A stretch of DNA of 64,000 bases from Granulosicoccus sp036478565 (GTDB lineage Bacteria > Pseudomonadota > Gammaproteobacteria > Granulosicoccales > Granulosicoccaceae). The number at the start of each line of letters is the position of its first letter. Position 1 is the first letter of the stretch. The position numbers and the translations under genes were made by a program. The notes under the pieces are model-generated. The model did not search any database. It was not told the origin of the DNA and worked only from the letters and a program-made list of their open reading frames with translations. Of this stretch, positions 34,172-43,136 are shown piece after piece. Location of the stretch: assembly GCA_965224525.1 (NCBI GenBank), contig OZ245050.1, positions 4,712,001 to 4,776,000 on the forward strand, read 5' to 3'.

Positions 34172-34267
34172 TTTAATAGATCCTCATTCGGAATCCATGT
34201 TTTTATAGGATGTGGCGCCCTCTCCTAAAGTAAGCCTGTTGATACAGACGTTGCACACATACCAGCG

Positions 34268-34294
34268 TTATCGGGTGTTTCTGTAGAATCATGA
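34268..34294 (-). promoter_or_regulatory. Sigma-28-type promoter of flagellin copy 4
   Basis: On the minus strand TCATGATT (-35) and CCCGATAA (-10) are 11 bases apart. The -10 box differs from the GCCGATAA consensus by one base. Confidence 0.65.
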
Positions 34295-34574
34295 GAGGCA
34301 AAATGTAGCGAATTGATGCATGCTTGTTGTTTTGCATACCAGTCGTATAAACAGACGTTTAGTCGTGCAAATAAAAAATGACTAATGTAGGTAATTCAAC
34401 GGAGCTGTTCCAGCATAGTTATGAACCGTAAGAGCGTTTTCAGGTAGTTAGTCTGGATATGTAATAATACTCAGCGTCAATCTATGACGGATAGCCGGTT
34501 AGTCTGAGAACTAGCGGGAAAGATCCGATAGTAAACGGAGTGCAAGTATCACAGGTGCTTTTCATGTAAGTATA

Positions 34575-34596
34575 CCAGAGGCCAACTGACCCCTGG
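34575..34596. terminator. Hairpin after flagellin copy 3
   Basis: CCAGAGGCCA-ac-TGACCCCTGG, one mismatch in the stem, 21 bases past the stop of the minus-strand gene. T-rich on the plus-strand side only. Confidence 0.4.
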
Positions 34597-34616
34597 TTCT
34601 CAAGGCCCATAGAGAG

Positions 34617-35420
34617 TTATCCCAACAGTTGCAGAACACTCTGCGGTGAAGAATTTGCCTGTGACACCATCGCATTTCCAGCCTGTTGCAGGATTTGCGA
34701 GCGAGTTAGATTGGCTGTCTCTACAGCGAAGTCAGCATCCATGATGCGACCGCGCGCAGCAGACTGGTTTTCAACACCTATTTGCAGGTTGTTGATCGCA
34801 CTTTCGAAGCGACTTTGTACTGCGCCGTAGCTGGCACGAGCAGTCGTTATTTCGTCAATTTTAGTATCAATTGCTGTGATAGCGAGTGCAGAATTGGCTG
34901 CATCAGTAACATCTCCTCCTGCAGCGGTAATAGCTGTGGTGGTAATGGATAGTGTTTCACCAACGTTAGCGCCAACCTGGAAGTCAAAAGTACCGGCGTT
35001 AGCGCCAATAATCTTGTTACCATTGAATTGAGTGGTACCTGCTATACGAGTAATTTCAGCATCAAGCTGCTGGTACTCCGCATCCAGATTGAGCCTGTCT
35101 GAATCGCTGTTAGTGCCGTTTGCTGACTGTACCGCCAGCTCACGCATGCGTTGAAGCATGTTGCCGACTTCGTTCAGACCGCCTTCAGCAGTTTGAGACA
35201 GTGAAATACCGTCATTGGCATTTCGTATCGCGACGTTCATGCCGCGAACCTGTGTGTTCATTCGTTCAGCGATAGCAAGTCCAGCAGCATCGTCCTTGGC
35301 GCTGTTAACGCGTAGACCAGAACTGATACGTTGCATGGAGGTGGCCATGGTGGCTTGTGATCGCCCCAGATTTCGCTGAGCTGTCAGCGACATGACATTT
35401 GTATTTATTGTTTGTGCCAT
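34617..35420 (-). CDS. fliC: Flagellin, copy 3
   Basis: A 267-residue flagellin with the same ends as the other copies; the variable part reads AGGDVTDAANSALAITAID, and the C-terminus has NSSPQSVLQLLG rather than NSAPQ. It is the most divergent copy at the DNA level, with many silent changes, and its upstream region is only 167 bases with a damaged sigma-28 box (CCCGGCAA in place of CCCGATAA). Expression probably differs from the other three. Confidence 0.95.
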   Translation of the reverse strand: MAQTINTNVMSLTAQRNLGRSQATMATSMQRISSGLRVNSAKDDAAGLAIAERMNTQVRGMNVAIRNANDGISLSQTAEGGLNEVGNMLQRMRELAVQSANGTNSDSDRLNLDAEYQQLDAEITRIAGTTQFNGNKIIGANAGTFDFQVGANVGETLSITTTAITAAGGDVTDAANSALAITAIDTKIDEITTARASYGAVQSRFESAINNLQIGVENQSAARGRIMDADFAVETANLTRSQILQQAGNAMVSQANSSPQSVLQLLG

Positions 35421-35545
35421 TCTACTAGATCCTCTTATTGGAATCCTTGCTTTGTATGATGTGGTACCTTCTCATGAAGTTGCCTGGATAATGCAGGCGT
35501 TACGCACATAAAGTATTGCCGGGTATTTTTATAAACGTGTTGTCA

Positions 35546-35567
35546 CCAGAGGCCAATTGACCTCTGG
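35546..35567. terminator. Hairpin after flagellin copy 2
   Basis: CCAGAGGCCA-at-TGACCTCTGG, nearly perfect, 21 bases past the stop of the minus-strand gene. The plus-strand side ends in GGTTTTTC, so termination would suit plus-strand transcription better. Confidence 0.4.
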
Positions 35568-35587
35568 TTTTTCAGACATATGATAAA

Positions 35588-36391
35588 TTACCCAAGCAGT
35601 TGCAGAACACTCTGTGGTGCAGAGTTAGCCTGAGACACCATCGCATTACCGGCTTGCTGCAGGATTTGCGAGCGAGTCAGGTTAGCTGTCTCAACAGCGA
35701 AGTCAGCATCCATGATACGGCCGCGGGCAGCAGATTGATTTTCAACACCGATTTGCAGGTTGTTGATCGCACTCTCAAAGCGGCTTTGTACCGCACCGTA
35801 GCTTGCACGGGCGGTGGTTACCGTATCTATTTTTGCATCAATCGCCGTTATTGCCGCGTCATCGTCGCCGCCATCACCGATGTCTCCACCAACAGCTGTA
35901 ATAGCCGTAGTAGTGATGCCAAGTGTTTCACCAACATTCGCACCAACCTGGAAAGTGAATGTACCGGCGTCAGCGCCAATGATTTTGTTGCCGTTGAACT
36001 GAGTGGTACCAGCTATACGGGTAATTTCAGCATCCAGCTCCTGAAACTCTGCATCAAGGTTGTCCTTGTCGGAGGCGCTGTTAGTACCGTTTGCAGACTG
36101 TACTGCCAGCTCACGCATGCGCTGCAGCATATTACCCACTTCGTTCAAACCGCCTTCAGCAGTTTGAGACAGTGAAATGCCGTCGTTCGCATTGCGGATA
36201 GCGACATTCATGCCGCGAACCTGGGTGTTCATGCGTTCAGCGATGGCAAGCCCGGCAGCATCGTCTTTGGCGCTGTTAACGCGCAGGCCGGAACTGATTC
36301 GTTGCATGGAAGTGGCCATGGTGGCCTGTGATCGACCCAGGTTTCGCTGAGCCGTTAAAGACATCACATTGGTGTTAATCGTTTGTGCCAT
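35588..36391 (-). CDS. fliC: Flagellin, copy 2
   Basis: A 267-residue flagellin. The conserved N- and C-terminal helices are identical to copies 1 and 4 except for single residues; the variable part is acidic (GGDIGDGGDDDAAITAID). It carries a full sigma-28-like promoter (36487-36513) and a long leader. The acidic stretch would lie on the filament surface. Confidence 0.95.
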   Translation of the reverse strand: MAQTINTNVMSLTAQRNLGRSQATMATSMQRISSGLRVNSAKDDAAGLAIAERMNTQVRGMNVAIRNANDGISLSQTAEGGLNEVGNMLQRMRELAVQSANGTNSASDKDNLDAEFQELDAEITRIAGTTQFNGNKIIGADAGTFTFQVGANVGETLGITTTAITAVGGDIGDGGDDDAAITAIDAKIDTVTTARASYGAVQSRFESAINNLQIGVENQSAARGRIMDADFAVETANLTRSQILQQAGNAMVSQANSAPQSVLQLLG

Positions 36392-36486
36392 TTTACTAGA
36401 TCCTCATTAGGAATCCATGTTTTTATATTGCGGCACCTTCTCCTGAAGTTGGCCCGTTTGACACAGGCATTGCACACATACAAGCG

Positions 36487-36513
36487 TTATCGGGTGTTTC
36501 TGTAGAATCATGA
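36487..36513 (-). promoter_or_regulatory. Sigma-28-type promoter of flagellin copy 2
   Basis: TCATGATT and CCCGATAA with an 11-base spacer on the minus strand, identical to the copy 4 promoter. Confidence 0.65.
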
Positions 36514-36782
36514 GAGACAGAATGTAGCGAATTGGTGCATCCTTGTTATTTTGCATGCCAGTCGTACAAACAGGCGTTATTATCATATAAATAATAGTAA
36601 CTAATTCAATGTTCTTGCGGAACTGTGTCGGTAGAAACCGTGCCTGATAATAATATATAGACAGCTGATCCGGACTATTTACGGTTTATACGGGTATAAA
36701 CAAAGACAGAAAAACGAGTCGATGGAAGGGGTTGTCAGTTTGTCAGAGATTTGTATCAAAGGAGCTTCTGAATCTGATGTTG

Positions 36783-36804
36783 CCAGAGGCCAAATAGCCT
36801 CTGG
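36783..36804. terminator. Hairpin after flagellin copy 1
   Basis: CCAGAGGCCA-aa-TAGCCTCTGG, 19 bases past the stop of the minus-strand gene. Same design as after copies 2 and 3. Confidence 0.4.
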
Positions 36805-36822
36805 TTTTCAGGCTCACGTAGT

Positions 36823-37632
36823 TTAACCCAACAGTTGCAGAACACTCTGCGGCGCTGAGTTAGCCTGTGACACCATCGCATTACCCGCTTGCTGCAGTAT
36901 TTGCGAGCGAGTCAGGTTAGCTGTCTCTACAGCGAAATCGGCATCCATGATACGACCACGGGCTGCAGACTGGTTTTCAACACCGATTTGCAGGTTGTTG
37001 ATTGCGCTTTCGAAGCGACTTTGCACCGCTCCATAGCTGGCTCGAGCAGTAGTTACCTCGTCAATTTTTGTATCAATTAATGCAATGGCGGCATTTGCAT
37101 TGGTGTTGTCGGTACCTGTGATGTCACCGGTAACCTCGGCAATTGCTGTAGTCGTGATGCCAAGTGTTTCACCAACATTCGCACCAACCTGGAAAGTAAA
37201 TGTACCGGCGTCGCCACCAATGATTTTGTTTCCATTAAACTGAGTGGTGTCTGCTATGCGAGTAATTTCGTCATCCAGTTGCTGATATTCAGCATCCAGG
37301 TTGAGCCTGTCGGAAACGCTGTTGGTACCGTTTGCAGACTGTACTGCCAGCTCACGCATGCGCTGTAGCATGTTACCCACCTCGTTTAAACCACCTTCAG
37401 CGGTTTGAGATAGTGAAATGCCGTCGTTTGCATTGCGGATAGCGACATTCATGCCGCGAACCTGGGTATTCATACGTTCGGCGATAGCAAGTCCGGCAGC
37501 ATCGTCCTTGGCGCTGTTAACGCGCAGACCGGAACTGATTCGTTGCATGGAAGTGGCCATGGTGGCCTGTGATCGACCCAGGTTTCGCTGGGCTGTTAAC
37601 GACATCACATTAGTGTTAATCGTTTGTGCCAT
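36823..37632 (-). CDS. fliC: Flagellin, copy 1
   Basis: A 269-residue flagellin, the longest of the four by two residues. The variable part reads EVTGDITGTDNTNANAAI, and residue changes ADTTQF and GGDAGTF distinguish it. Its upstream leader and promoter closely match copies 2 and 4. It is the first copy downstream of flgL on the same strand, with a 262-base gap holding its promoter. Confidence 0.95.
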   Translation of the reverse strand: MAQTINTNVMSLTAQRNLGRSQATMATSMQRISSGLRVNSAKDDAAGLAIAERMNTQVRGMNVAIRNANDGISLSQTAEGGLNEVGNMLQRMRELAVQSANGTNSVSDRLNLDAEYQQLDDEITRIADTTQFNGNKIIGGDAGTFTFQVGANVGETLGITTTAIAEVTGDITGTDNTNANAAIALIDTKIDEVTTARASYGAVQSRFESAINNLQIGVENQSAARGRIMDADFAVETANLTRSQILQQAGNAMVSQANSAPQSVLQLLG

Positions 37633-37728
37633 TTTACTAGATCCTCATTCGGAATCCATGTTTTACAGGATGTGGCGCCTTCTCCTAAAGTAAGCCCGTT
37701 CGACACAGGCGTTGCACACATAGCAAGG

Positions 37729-37755
37729 TTATCGGGTATCTCGGTATATTCATGA
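37729..37755 (-). promoter_or_regulatory. Sigma-28-type promoter of flagellin copy 1
   Basis: TCATGAAT and CCCGATAA with an 11-base spacer on the minus strand, about 97 bases before the ATG. Confidence 0.65.
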
Positions 37756-37894
37756 GTTCATATGTGACGTATATTTGGTGTAGACCTGAAATATGTATGT
37801 CAGTCGCACAAATACGTGTCTATGTATTTAAATAACATCGGCTGTGTCAATGTTTATGCGGTACTGTGTCGGGTGTGCTTTTGTTGGGAAACGC

Positions 37895-39097
37895 CTACAG
37901 ATAGTTAAACAATGACAGATTCTCTATACGAGAATATGATTTGTGCAGTATTTCAAGAGAGCTAATGTGTGACTGCAGGTCTGTGATTGCCTGTGTATAA
38001 TCCAGGTCCTCCATGCCAGCTTGTGTACGGTTTATTTGCAGTTGTACAGCGCTGTTCTGATCCCGACTGTTGTCGATACTGTTTGCGCGTGAGCCAATGC
38101 GACTACGGAATGTATTGATATGTTCCAGAGCCTGGTCAATATTAACCATAACCCCGTCGACGTTCTGCTGCCGACTGGCCTGATCGCTTTCGTTACCTGT
38201 CGGTACGGCGAGAGCGGATATGAGGTCATCAACGGTTGAAAAGAGGTCTTTGTATCCGGATGGCGTAATCTCAAAGCTATCACCGGTTTGCGGGACACCT
38301 TGAATACTTGTCGAAATGCCATTGAATGTGATTTCTGAATCTTCCGTAAAGACAAGTCCGCTTTGTATAGTCGCGCCGGCAGTGGTATCAACTATGTCGT
38401 AGGTATCGGGCGCTGTAAATATGAGCTTGTAGCTACCTTGATTATAGGCGGCGGGGTCGTTGATCGTACCACTGGCGATAATGCCTGTTCCTGTATTGGC
38501 CACGTTAGAAGCGACCGAAAAATTACCGTTGCCTTCCTTGATTCGAATGAAAACGTCCGATCCGGCGTCACCGGTTTTAATCTCCCGTCCAAGGCCAATA
38601 GGCAGCGAGCGTACCGTGTCATTGCCTGCGTAACCGACAGGGTTTTGTTGTGAAAAAGGTCTGCTTGCATTGTTGTTGCCGCTGAACAGGTAATCGCCAT
38701 TGCTGTCTTTAATATTACCGAGGTCGTACAACTCATCATGTAGCTGCTCCAGTTCTGCCACTAAGGCTGTTCTTGCCTGATCATCAACAGCGCCGCTGGT
38801 TGCTGACAAAGCCAGGTCACGAGCGCGCTTCAAGGTATCGTTAACACCCGTTAGTGTGGTCTCTTCCAGCGTCAGGCGACTTTCGACGGCTGAAGCATTG
38901 CGATCATATTGAGCTAACTGGCTGGATGCCTCTTCAAGTCGCAGCAATCGTCCTGCCTGCGCCGGGTCATCGGACGGGCTATTGATGCGTTTGCCACTGG
39001 AAATCTGCGATTGAATATTAGCTACATCGCTTTGTTTACGAGTAATATCGGCAACCAGGCGTTGGCTTAGTTGCGCCGTACTGATGCGCATGCTCAT
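37895..39097 (-). CDS. flgL: Hook-filament junction protein FlgL
   Basis: A 400-residue junction protein with flagellin-like ends (MRISTAQLSQRLVADI, ISSGKRINSPSDDPAQAGR; C-terminal DLDYTQAITDLQSHISSLE). It connects the hook-side FlgK to the filament. The inserted middle domain (residues about 170-290) is typical of longer gammaproteobacterial FlgL. Its start overlaps the flgK stop. Confidence 0.94.
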   Translation of the reverse strand: MSMRISTAQLSQRLVADITRKQSDVANIQSQISSGKRINSPSDDPAQAGRLLRLEEASSQLAQYDRNASAVESRLTLEETTLTGVNDTLKRARDLALSATSGAVDDQARTALVAELEQLHDELYDLGNIKDSNGDYLFSGNNNASRPFSQQNPVGYAGNDTVRSLPIGLGREIKTGDAGSDVFIRIKEGNGNFSVASNVANTGTGIIASGTINDPAAYNQGSYKLIFTAPDTYDIVDTTAGATIQSGLVFTEDSEITFNGISTSIQGVPQTGDSFEITPSGYKDLFSTVDDLISALAVPTGNESDQASRQQNVDGVMVNIDQALEHINTFRSRIGSRANSIDNSRDQNSAVQLQINRTQAGMEDLDYTQAITDLQSHISSLEILHKSYSRIENLSLFNYL

Positions 39098-40986
39098 CTT
39101 GCTACCGCTCCCAGTATGGTTTGAAAGAGAGTGTCGGCCATGGCAATGACTTGTGCGGATGCCTGAAATGCCTGTTGGTAACGTGTCAGGTTGACGGCTT
39201 CTTCGTCAAGGCTCACGCCCTGTACGGACTGCAATCGGTCATACGCCTCTGTTTTTAGTGTCTCCAATGCGTCGCTGCGGGTTTGCAGCGTGCGAGTCCT
39301 TCCCCCCATTTGAGAAACCAGGCTGCCATAGGCATCATTCAGAGTCTGAGTGCCATTGATCATGGAAGTGTTCTGCAACTCCGCGAGAGCCAGGCCATTG
39401 TTGTTGCTGCCGTTTCCAGCACTGTCCGGAACTACCTTGTGAGTATCTCCGGCGCTGGCAGACCCGTCTATCGAGATTTCCCAACCATTGAATTGAACTG
39501 GTGTGCCGGGTTCATACAGAATATTGCTACCAAGGGTTGTACCGGTCGCCGTGTCAATCACGTCAAAGCGATCATCTGCGCTAAAGACAATCTCAACGGG
39601 ATCAAGAAAGGCGGTATTCGTTGCATCAAGCACCCGAACCGGATTGATGCGCGCCTTGCCCAGATTGTTCAGGTCGCTGCTTGTTGCCAGAGGGCTGGCA
39701 AGTGCCAATAGATCGGCTTGAGACAGCGTACTGTCTATAGCAGCTGCAGCGTGGCCGGTAGCTGATACCAGAAAGGTGTCTCCAGCTGCAGGCGTACCAC
39801 TTAGCGTTATATCCAGACCATCAATGTTCAGAGGCGCGGGGCTGTTGAATTGCTGGCCGTCACTAAGCCGGGTTGTACGGAATGAAGCGCCGTCATAGCG
39901 GAGCAGGTAGTCTGAGGCTTGCAATGCGCCTGTATCCGCAATGCTTGCAGTAATGACGCCATTGCCGGTGTTCTTCTCGCTTTCGCTGATCTCGGGTGTG
40001 GCAACACTGAACAGGGCGGTACCTGCATTACCTTGCAAGTCACGACCCATGGCATGCTGCTGGTTCAACTGATCGGCAAAGGTCAATGCAAGGCGGCCAA
40101 GCTGATGTTTTGCAGGATTTAGTGTATCGCGTTCGAAGTCACGTAGTCCGCCAATCGATCCGCCTTGCAGTTGTATGCCTATTTGCTGCCAGTTGTTATT
40201 CGAACCAACCTCAATCTGCAGGCGTTCTGCAAATACTGGATCCTGCGACGTGCGCAGTTGTTGAACATTAGTGCCAACAACCAGAGCCACACCGTTGCCA
40301 ACGAAGATATTCCGCGCGCCGTCTTCCTGGTCTGATGTCTGAACACGAACCAGCGATGAGAGCTGATTAATGAGCTTGTCTCGCTGGTCCATTAGCTCGT
40401 TTGGTGTGCCGCCTTGCATGCTGCCTCGGCTGGCTACAATACGCCGATTGAGCTCGCTGATTGACGAGGCTATTTCATTGACATCGCTTATATTCTCTTG
40501 TAGTCGATCGTTTACTTCATGCTGTAAACCGTCCAGTTCTTGTTGCATGCCGTTGAAGCGATTTACCAGCTGCTCTGCCTGCTCCAGAACAATTTCCCGG
40601 CTGGCTGGAGAGGCCGGGTCGCCGTTTGCATCCTGCAACGCGGAAAAAAAATTGTTTAGCTGAGGCGTCATGCTCAAGGCATCATCAGCCATCAGATAGT
40701 CGACCCGCGACGCCAGGTTGAGGTGTGTGTCTTGTCGGGTGTGCAGGCTGTTGGTGTGCAGCATCTGGGTAGTGGCAAACTCGTCGTGTACGCGTTCGAC
40801 ACCCGTTATGCGAACACCGGAGCCGCTCTGATGACGAATGTGCGGGTTAGTGACAATAGATTCGAGGTCAACGCGCTGTCGTGAATATCCCTCTGTGTTG
40901 ACATTGGCAATGTTTTGCGACGTTGTATTCAAGGCTCGCTGAAATGCAAGCAAGCCAGTGACGCCATTGGACAGTATGCTACCCAC
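39094..40986 (-). CDS. flgK: Hook-filament junction protein FlgK
   Basis: About 630 residues from GTG at 40986 (VGSILSNGVTGLLAFQRAL), which overlaps the flgJ stop by 8 bases; the longer frame to 41109 runs inside flgJ and is rejected. Conserved ends are NTTSQNIANVNTEGYSRQRV and the C-terminal GVSLDEEAVNLTRYQQAFQA. It is the first junction protein on the hook. Complete. Confidence 0.94.
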   Translation of the reverse strand: MGSILSNGVTGLLAFQRALNTTSQNIANVNTEGYSRQRVDLESIVTNPHIRHQSGSGVRITGVERVHDEFATTQMLHTNSLHTRQDTHLNLASRVDYLMADDALSMTPQLNNFFSALQDANGDPASPASREIVLEQAEQLVNRFNGMQQELDGLQHEVNDRLQENISDVNEIASSISELNRRIVASRGSMQGGTPNELMDQRDKLINQLSSLVRVQTSDQEDGARNIFVGNGVALVVGTNVQQLRTSQDPVFAERLQIEVGSNNNWQQIGIQLQGGSIGGLRDFERDTLNPAKHQLGRLALTFADQLNQQHAMGRDLQGNAGTALFSVATPEISESEKNTGNGVITASIADTGALQASDYLLRYDGASFRTTRLSDGQQFNSPAPLNIDGLDITLSGTPAAGDTFLVSATGHAAAAIDSTLSQADLLALASPLATSSDLNNLGKARINPVRVLDATNTAFLDPVEIVFSADDRFDVIDTATGTTLGSNILYEPGTPVQFNGWEISIDGSASAGDTHKVVPDSAGNGSNNNGLALAELQNTSMINGTQTLNDAYGSLVSQMGGRTRTLQTRSDALETLKTEAYDRLQSVQGVSLDEEAVNLTRYQQAFQASAQVIAMADTLFQTILGAVAR

Positions 40987-41962
40987 CGCTATCACCACGA
41001 TGTTTTGCAATCTGGTGCATGACCGTAATGACCTTATTGGCATATTGTGGGTCGGTGGCATACCCTGCATTTTGCAGCTCGGCAATAAATCGCTCGGGGT
41101 CGTCGGCATGGCTCAGTGCAGTTGCATATCGAGGGTTTTCCAGAAGGAAATCGGCAAAGCCATCAACCGCCGCCTTAGGGCTGTCGTAAACGCGGAAGTT
41201 TTCGCTTGTTCGTATCTTCTTGCCATCGACGTATTCGGTTGTCATGCTCTGGGTTGAATTCGTATCCAGATGACCTGCTTTGATACCAAACAAATTGTGC
41301 GACTTCTCGCCTTTGGCATTCTCGATGACATGTCGTCCCCAGCCTGTCTCCAGCGCAGCTACAGCCAGTACCGCATTGACAGATGTACCAAGCCGTTCCG
41401 CAGTGCGCTCGGCATGCGGAAGTAGTGGGTGAATAAATGCCTGTTTGCGTCCAGCCCCGGGGCCGGTGTTGCCTGTGTTCCATAGCCCGGCTGCAAAACG
41501 CAGTCGATGTACATCATTCACATTAAGCCCAGCGACTGACTGATCGTTATCGGCCACATTCATTCCGGGTATGGCCATGTTTGATACCGTTATACGGCTA
41601 TTGTGTTGCTGATCGCCGCTGATCAATTCTCGTAGTTTCAAGACATTCTGTGTCAATGGCTCTTCTGACTTGACGGAATGTTTCAATTGCCGAACGATGG
41701 CGTCCGACACGCCCAGTTTTCCGGACTCGCTCATAATGGCTGCGAATTTCTCATCCAGCATGTCTTCGTACATAGCCTGTCCATTTGATGTGGACTCAGC
41801 CATGGTTGTGCGACGCATTGCCTTGAGCATGTTGTGGATCATCAAGGACTCAAACTTGTCGGCTGTTTCCTTGAGTTTGCTGTCGTCTGTTGAGCCGCTC
41901 AGGGTAGATCCTGGGTCAACCCCTGATGCTCCGCCAAGCACACTGGTCAGTGTTGAAGCCAT
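40979..41962 (-). CDS. flgJ: Rod-cap muramidase FlgJ
   Basis: A 327-residue two-domain protein. The N-terminal rod-binding domain (KFESLMIHNMLKAMRRTTM, residues about 36-55) caps the growing rod; the C-terminal glucosaminidase domain (LAVAALETGWGRHVIE, catalytic Glu near residue 210; NLFGIKAG) opens the peptidoglycan. This dual form is typical of beta- and gammaproteobacteria. Confidence 0.95.
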   Translation of the reverse strand: MASTLTSVLGGASGVDPGSTLSGSTDDSKLKETADKFESLMIHNMLKAMRRTTMAESTSNGQAMYEDMLDEKFAAIMSESGKLGVSDAIVRQLKHSVKSEEPLTQNVLKLRELISGDQQHNSRITVSNMAIPGMNVADNDQSVAGLNVNDVHRLRFAAGLWNTGNTGPGAGRKQAFIHPLLPHAERTAERLGTSVNAVLAVAALETGWGRHVIENAKGEKSHNLFGIKAGHLDTNSTQSMTTEYVDGKKIRTSENFRVYDSPKAAVDGFADFLLENPRYATALSHADDPERFIAELQNAGYATDPQYANKVITVMHQIAKHRGDSGG

Positions 41963-43107
41963 TAGATAATAATCAGCTGCGCGCGCAACGCGCCTGCCTG
42001 CTTTAGCGCCTCAAGAATAGCGACCAGATCACCAGGGGCAGCGCCAACTCTGTTGATGGCTTTGACAATGCTGGCAAGCGTTGTACCGCGTTCCAGTTCG
42101 AACATACGATTGTCTTCACGCTCCACAGTGATGCTGGAGTCGGGGACAATGGCAGTTTGACCTTCACTGAACGGTGCTGGCTGACTGACTTCGGGGTTTT
42201 CATTGATAGTGACAGTGAGGCTGCCGTGAGTGACCGCCGCCGGGCCGACAGTAACGTGGCTACCGATGACGATAGTCCCGGTTCGAGAGTTGACAATGAT
42301 CTTGGCGGCGGTTTGTCCAGGTTTTATCTCAAGCTCCTCCAGGTAGCCAACAAACGCAACCCTTTGCGTCAGATCCTGGGGTGCGGTCACGGCCACAGAT
42401 ACAGCATCCAGCGCCTTCGCCTGTACAGTGCCAAGCGCTGTGTTGATAGCGTCTACGAGTCTGCGGGCGGTGGTAAAGTCCGGCTCGTGCAGATTAAAAA
42501 CAATCTGCTTTGTGTCAGCAAATGAACTGGGTACGGAGCGTTCGACCGTTGCGCCCTGAGGTATGCGGCCTACGCTTGGTATATTGATGGCAATGGATGA
42601 ACCGTCTGCGCCGGATACGCCGAGGCCGCCGACAGCCAGGTTGCCCTGTGCTATGGCGTACACCTTACCATCTGCGCCTTTAAGTGGTGACATCAATAGC
42701 GTGCCACCGCGAAGGGACTTGGAATTGCCAAGTGATGACGCTGTGATATCAATTTTCTGCCCCGGCTTGGCAAAGGGTGGCAGTACCGCGTGTATGGAGA
42801 CGGCGGCTACATTCTTCGGTTGCAGCTTGACATTTGGCGGGACGGTTACACCGTATTGAACCAGCATGCTACGCAGGCTTTGCTCAGTAAAAGTCACCTG
42901 ACTTGTCTGGTCGCCTGTGCCATCAAGACCGACAACCAGTCCATAACCCAGTAAGGGGTTATCTCTTACACCTTCAATGCCGGCGATGTCCTTAACACGT
43001 TCTGCCCATGACTCGTTGGCAAGACATGACAACATGAGCCAACTGTATACCAGCGTACGGGCAACGCCATGCAGGATCGTGGTGACGTGAGCAGGTTTTG
43101 TATTCAT
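41962..43107 (-). CDS. flgI: Flagellar P-ring protein FlgI
   Basis: About 381 residues with an N-terminal signal peptide ending near SWAERVKD and the family opening (VRDNPLLGYGLVVGLDGTGD). It forms the periplasmic bushing around the rod. The ATG at 43107 (MNTKPAHV) gives a normal signal peptide; an ATG at 43149 inside flgH is an alternative. Confidence 0.93.
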   Translation of the reverse strand: MNTKPAHVTTILHGVARTLVYSWLMLSCLANESWAERVKDIAGIEGVRDNPLLGYGLVVGLDGTGDQTSQVTFTEQSLRSMLVQYGVTVPPNVKLQPKNVAAVSIHAVLPPFAKPGQKIDITASSLGNSKSLRGGTLLMSPLKGADGKVYAIAQGNLAVGGLGVSGADGSSIAINIPSVGRIPQGATVERSVPSSFADTKQIVFNLHEPDFTTARRLVDAINTALGTVQAKALDAVSVAVTAPQDLTQRVAFVGYLEELEIKPGQTAAKIIVNSRTGTIVIGSHVTVGPAAVTHGSLTVTINENPEVSQPAPFSEGQTAIVPDSSITVEREDNRMFELERGTTLASIVKAINRVGAAPGDLVAILEALKQAGALRAQLIII

Positions 43108-43136
43108 TTTCTTGTCGGTTTCTTTGACAGCTTTAC

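Larger units (their letters stand above)
34172..34616. promoter_or_regulatory. Intergenic region between flagellin copies 4 and 3
   Basis: It holds the leader and promoter of copy 4 (34172-34294) and the hairpin of copy 3 (34575-34596). About 280 bases between them carry no gene; they resemble 36514-36780 in part, a sign of duplication of the whole unit. Confidence 0.6.
36392..36822. promoter_or_regulatory. Intergenic region between flagellin copies 2 and 1
   Basis: Contains the copy 2 leader and promoter and, at the far end, the copy 1 hairpin. The middle (36514-36780) has no gene and is AT-rich. Confidence 0.6.

Noticed and set aside
33300..37700. Repeated sequence between 33.3 and 37.7 kb as a CRISPR or satellite array
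   Set aside because: The repetition is explained by four flagellin genes with duplicated promoters.
40986..41109. Longer FlgK starting at 41109
   Set aside because: The extra 41 residues are the shadow of flgJ and do not resemble FlgK; the GTG at 40986 overlaps flgJ in the usual way.
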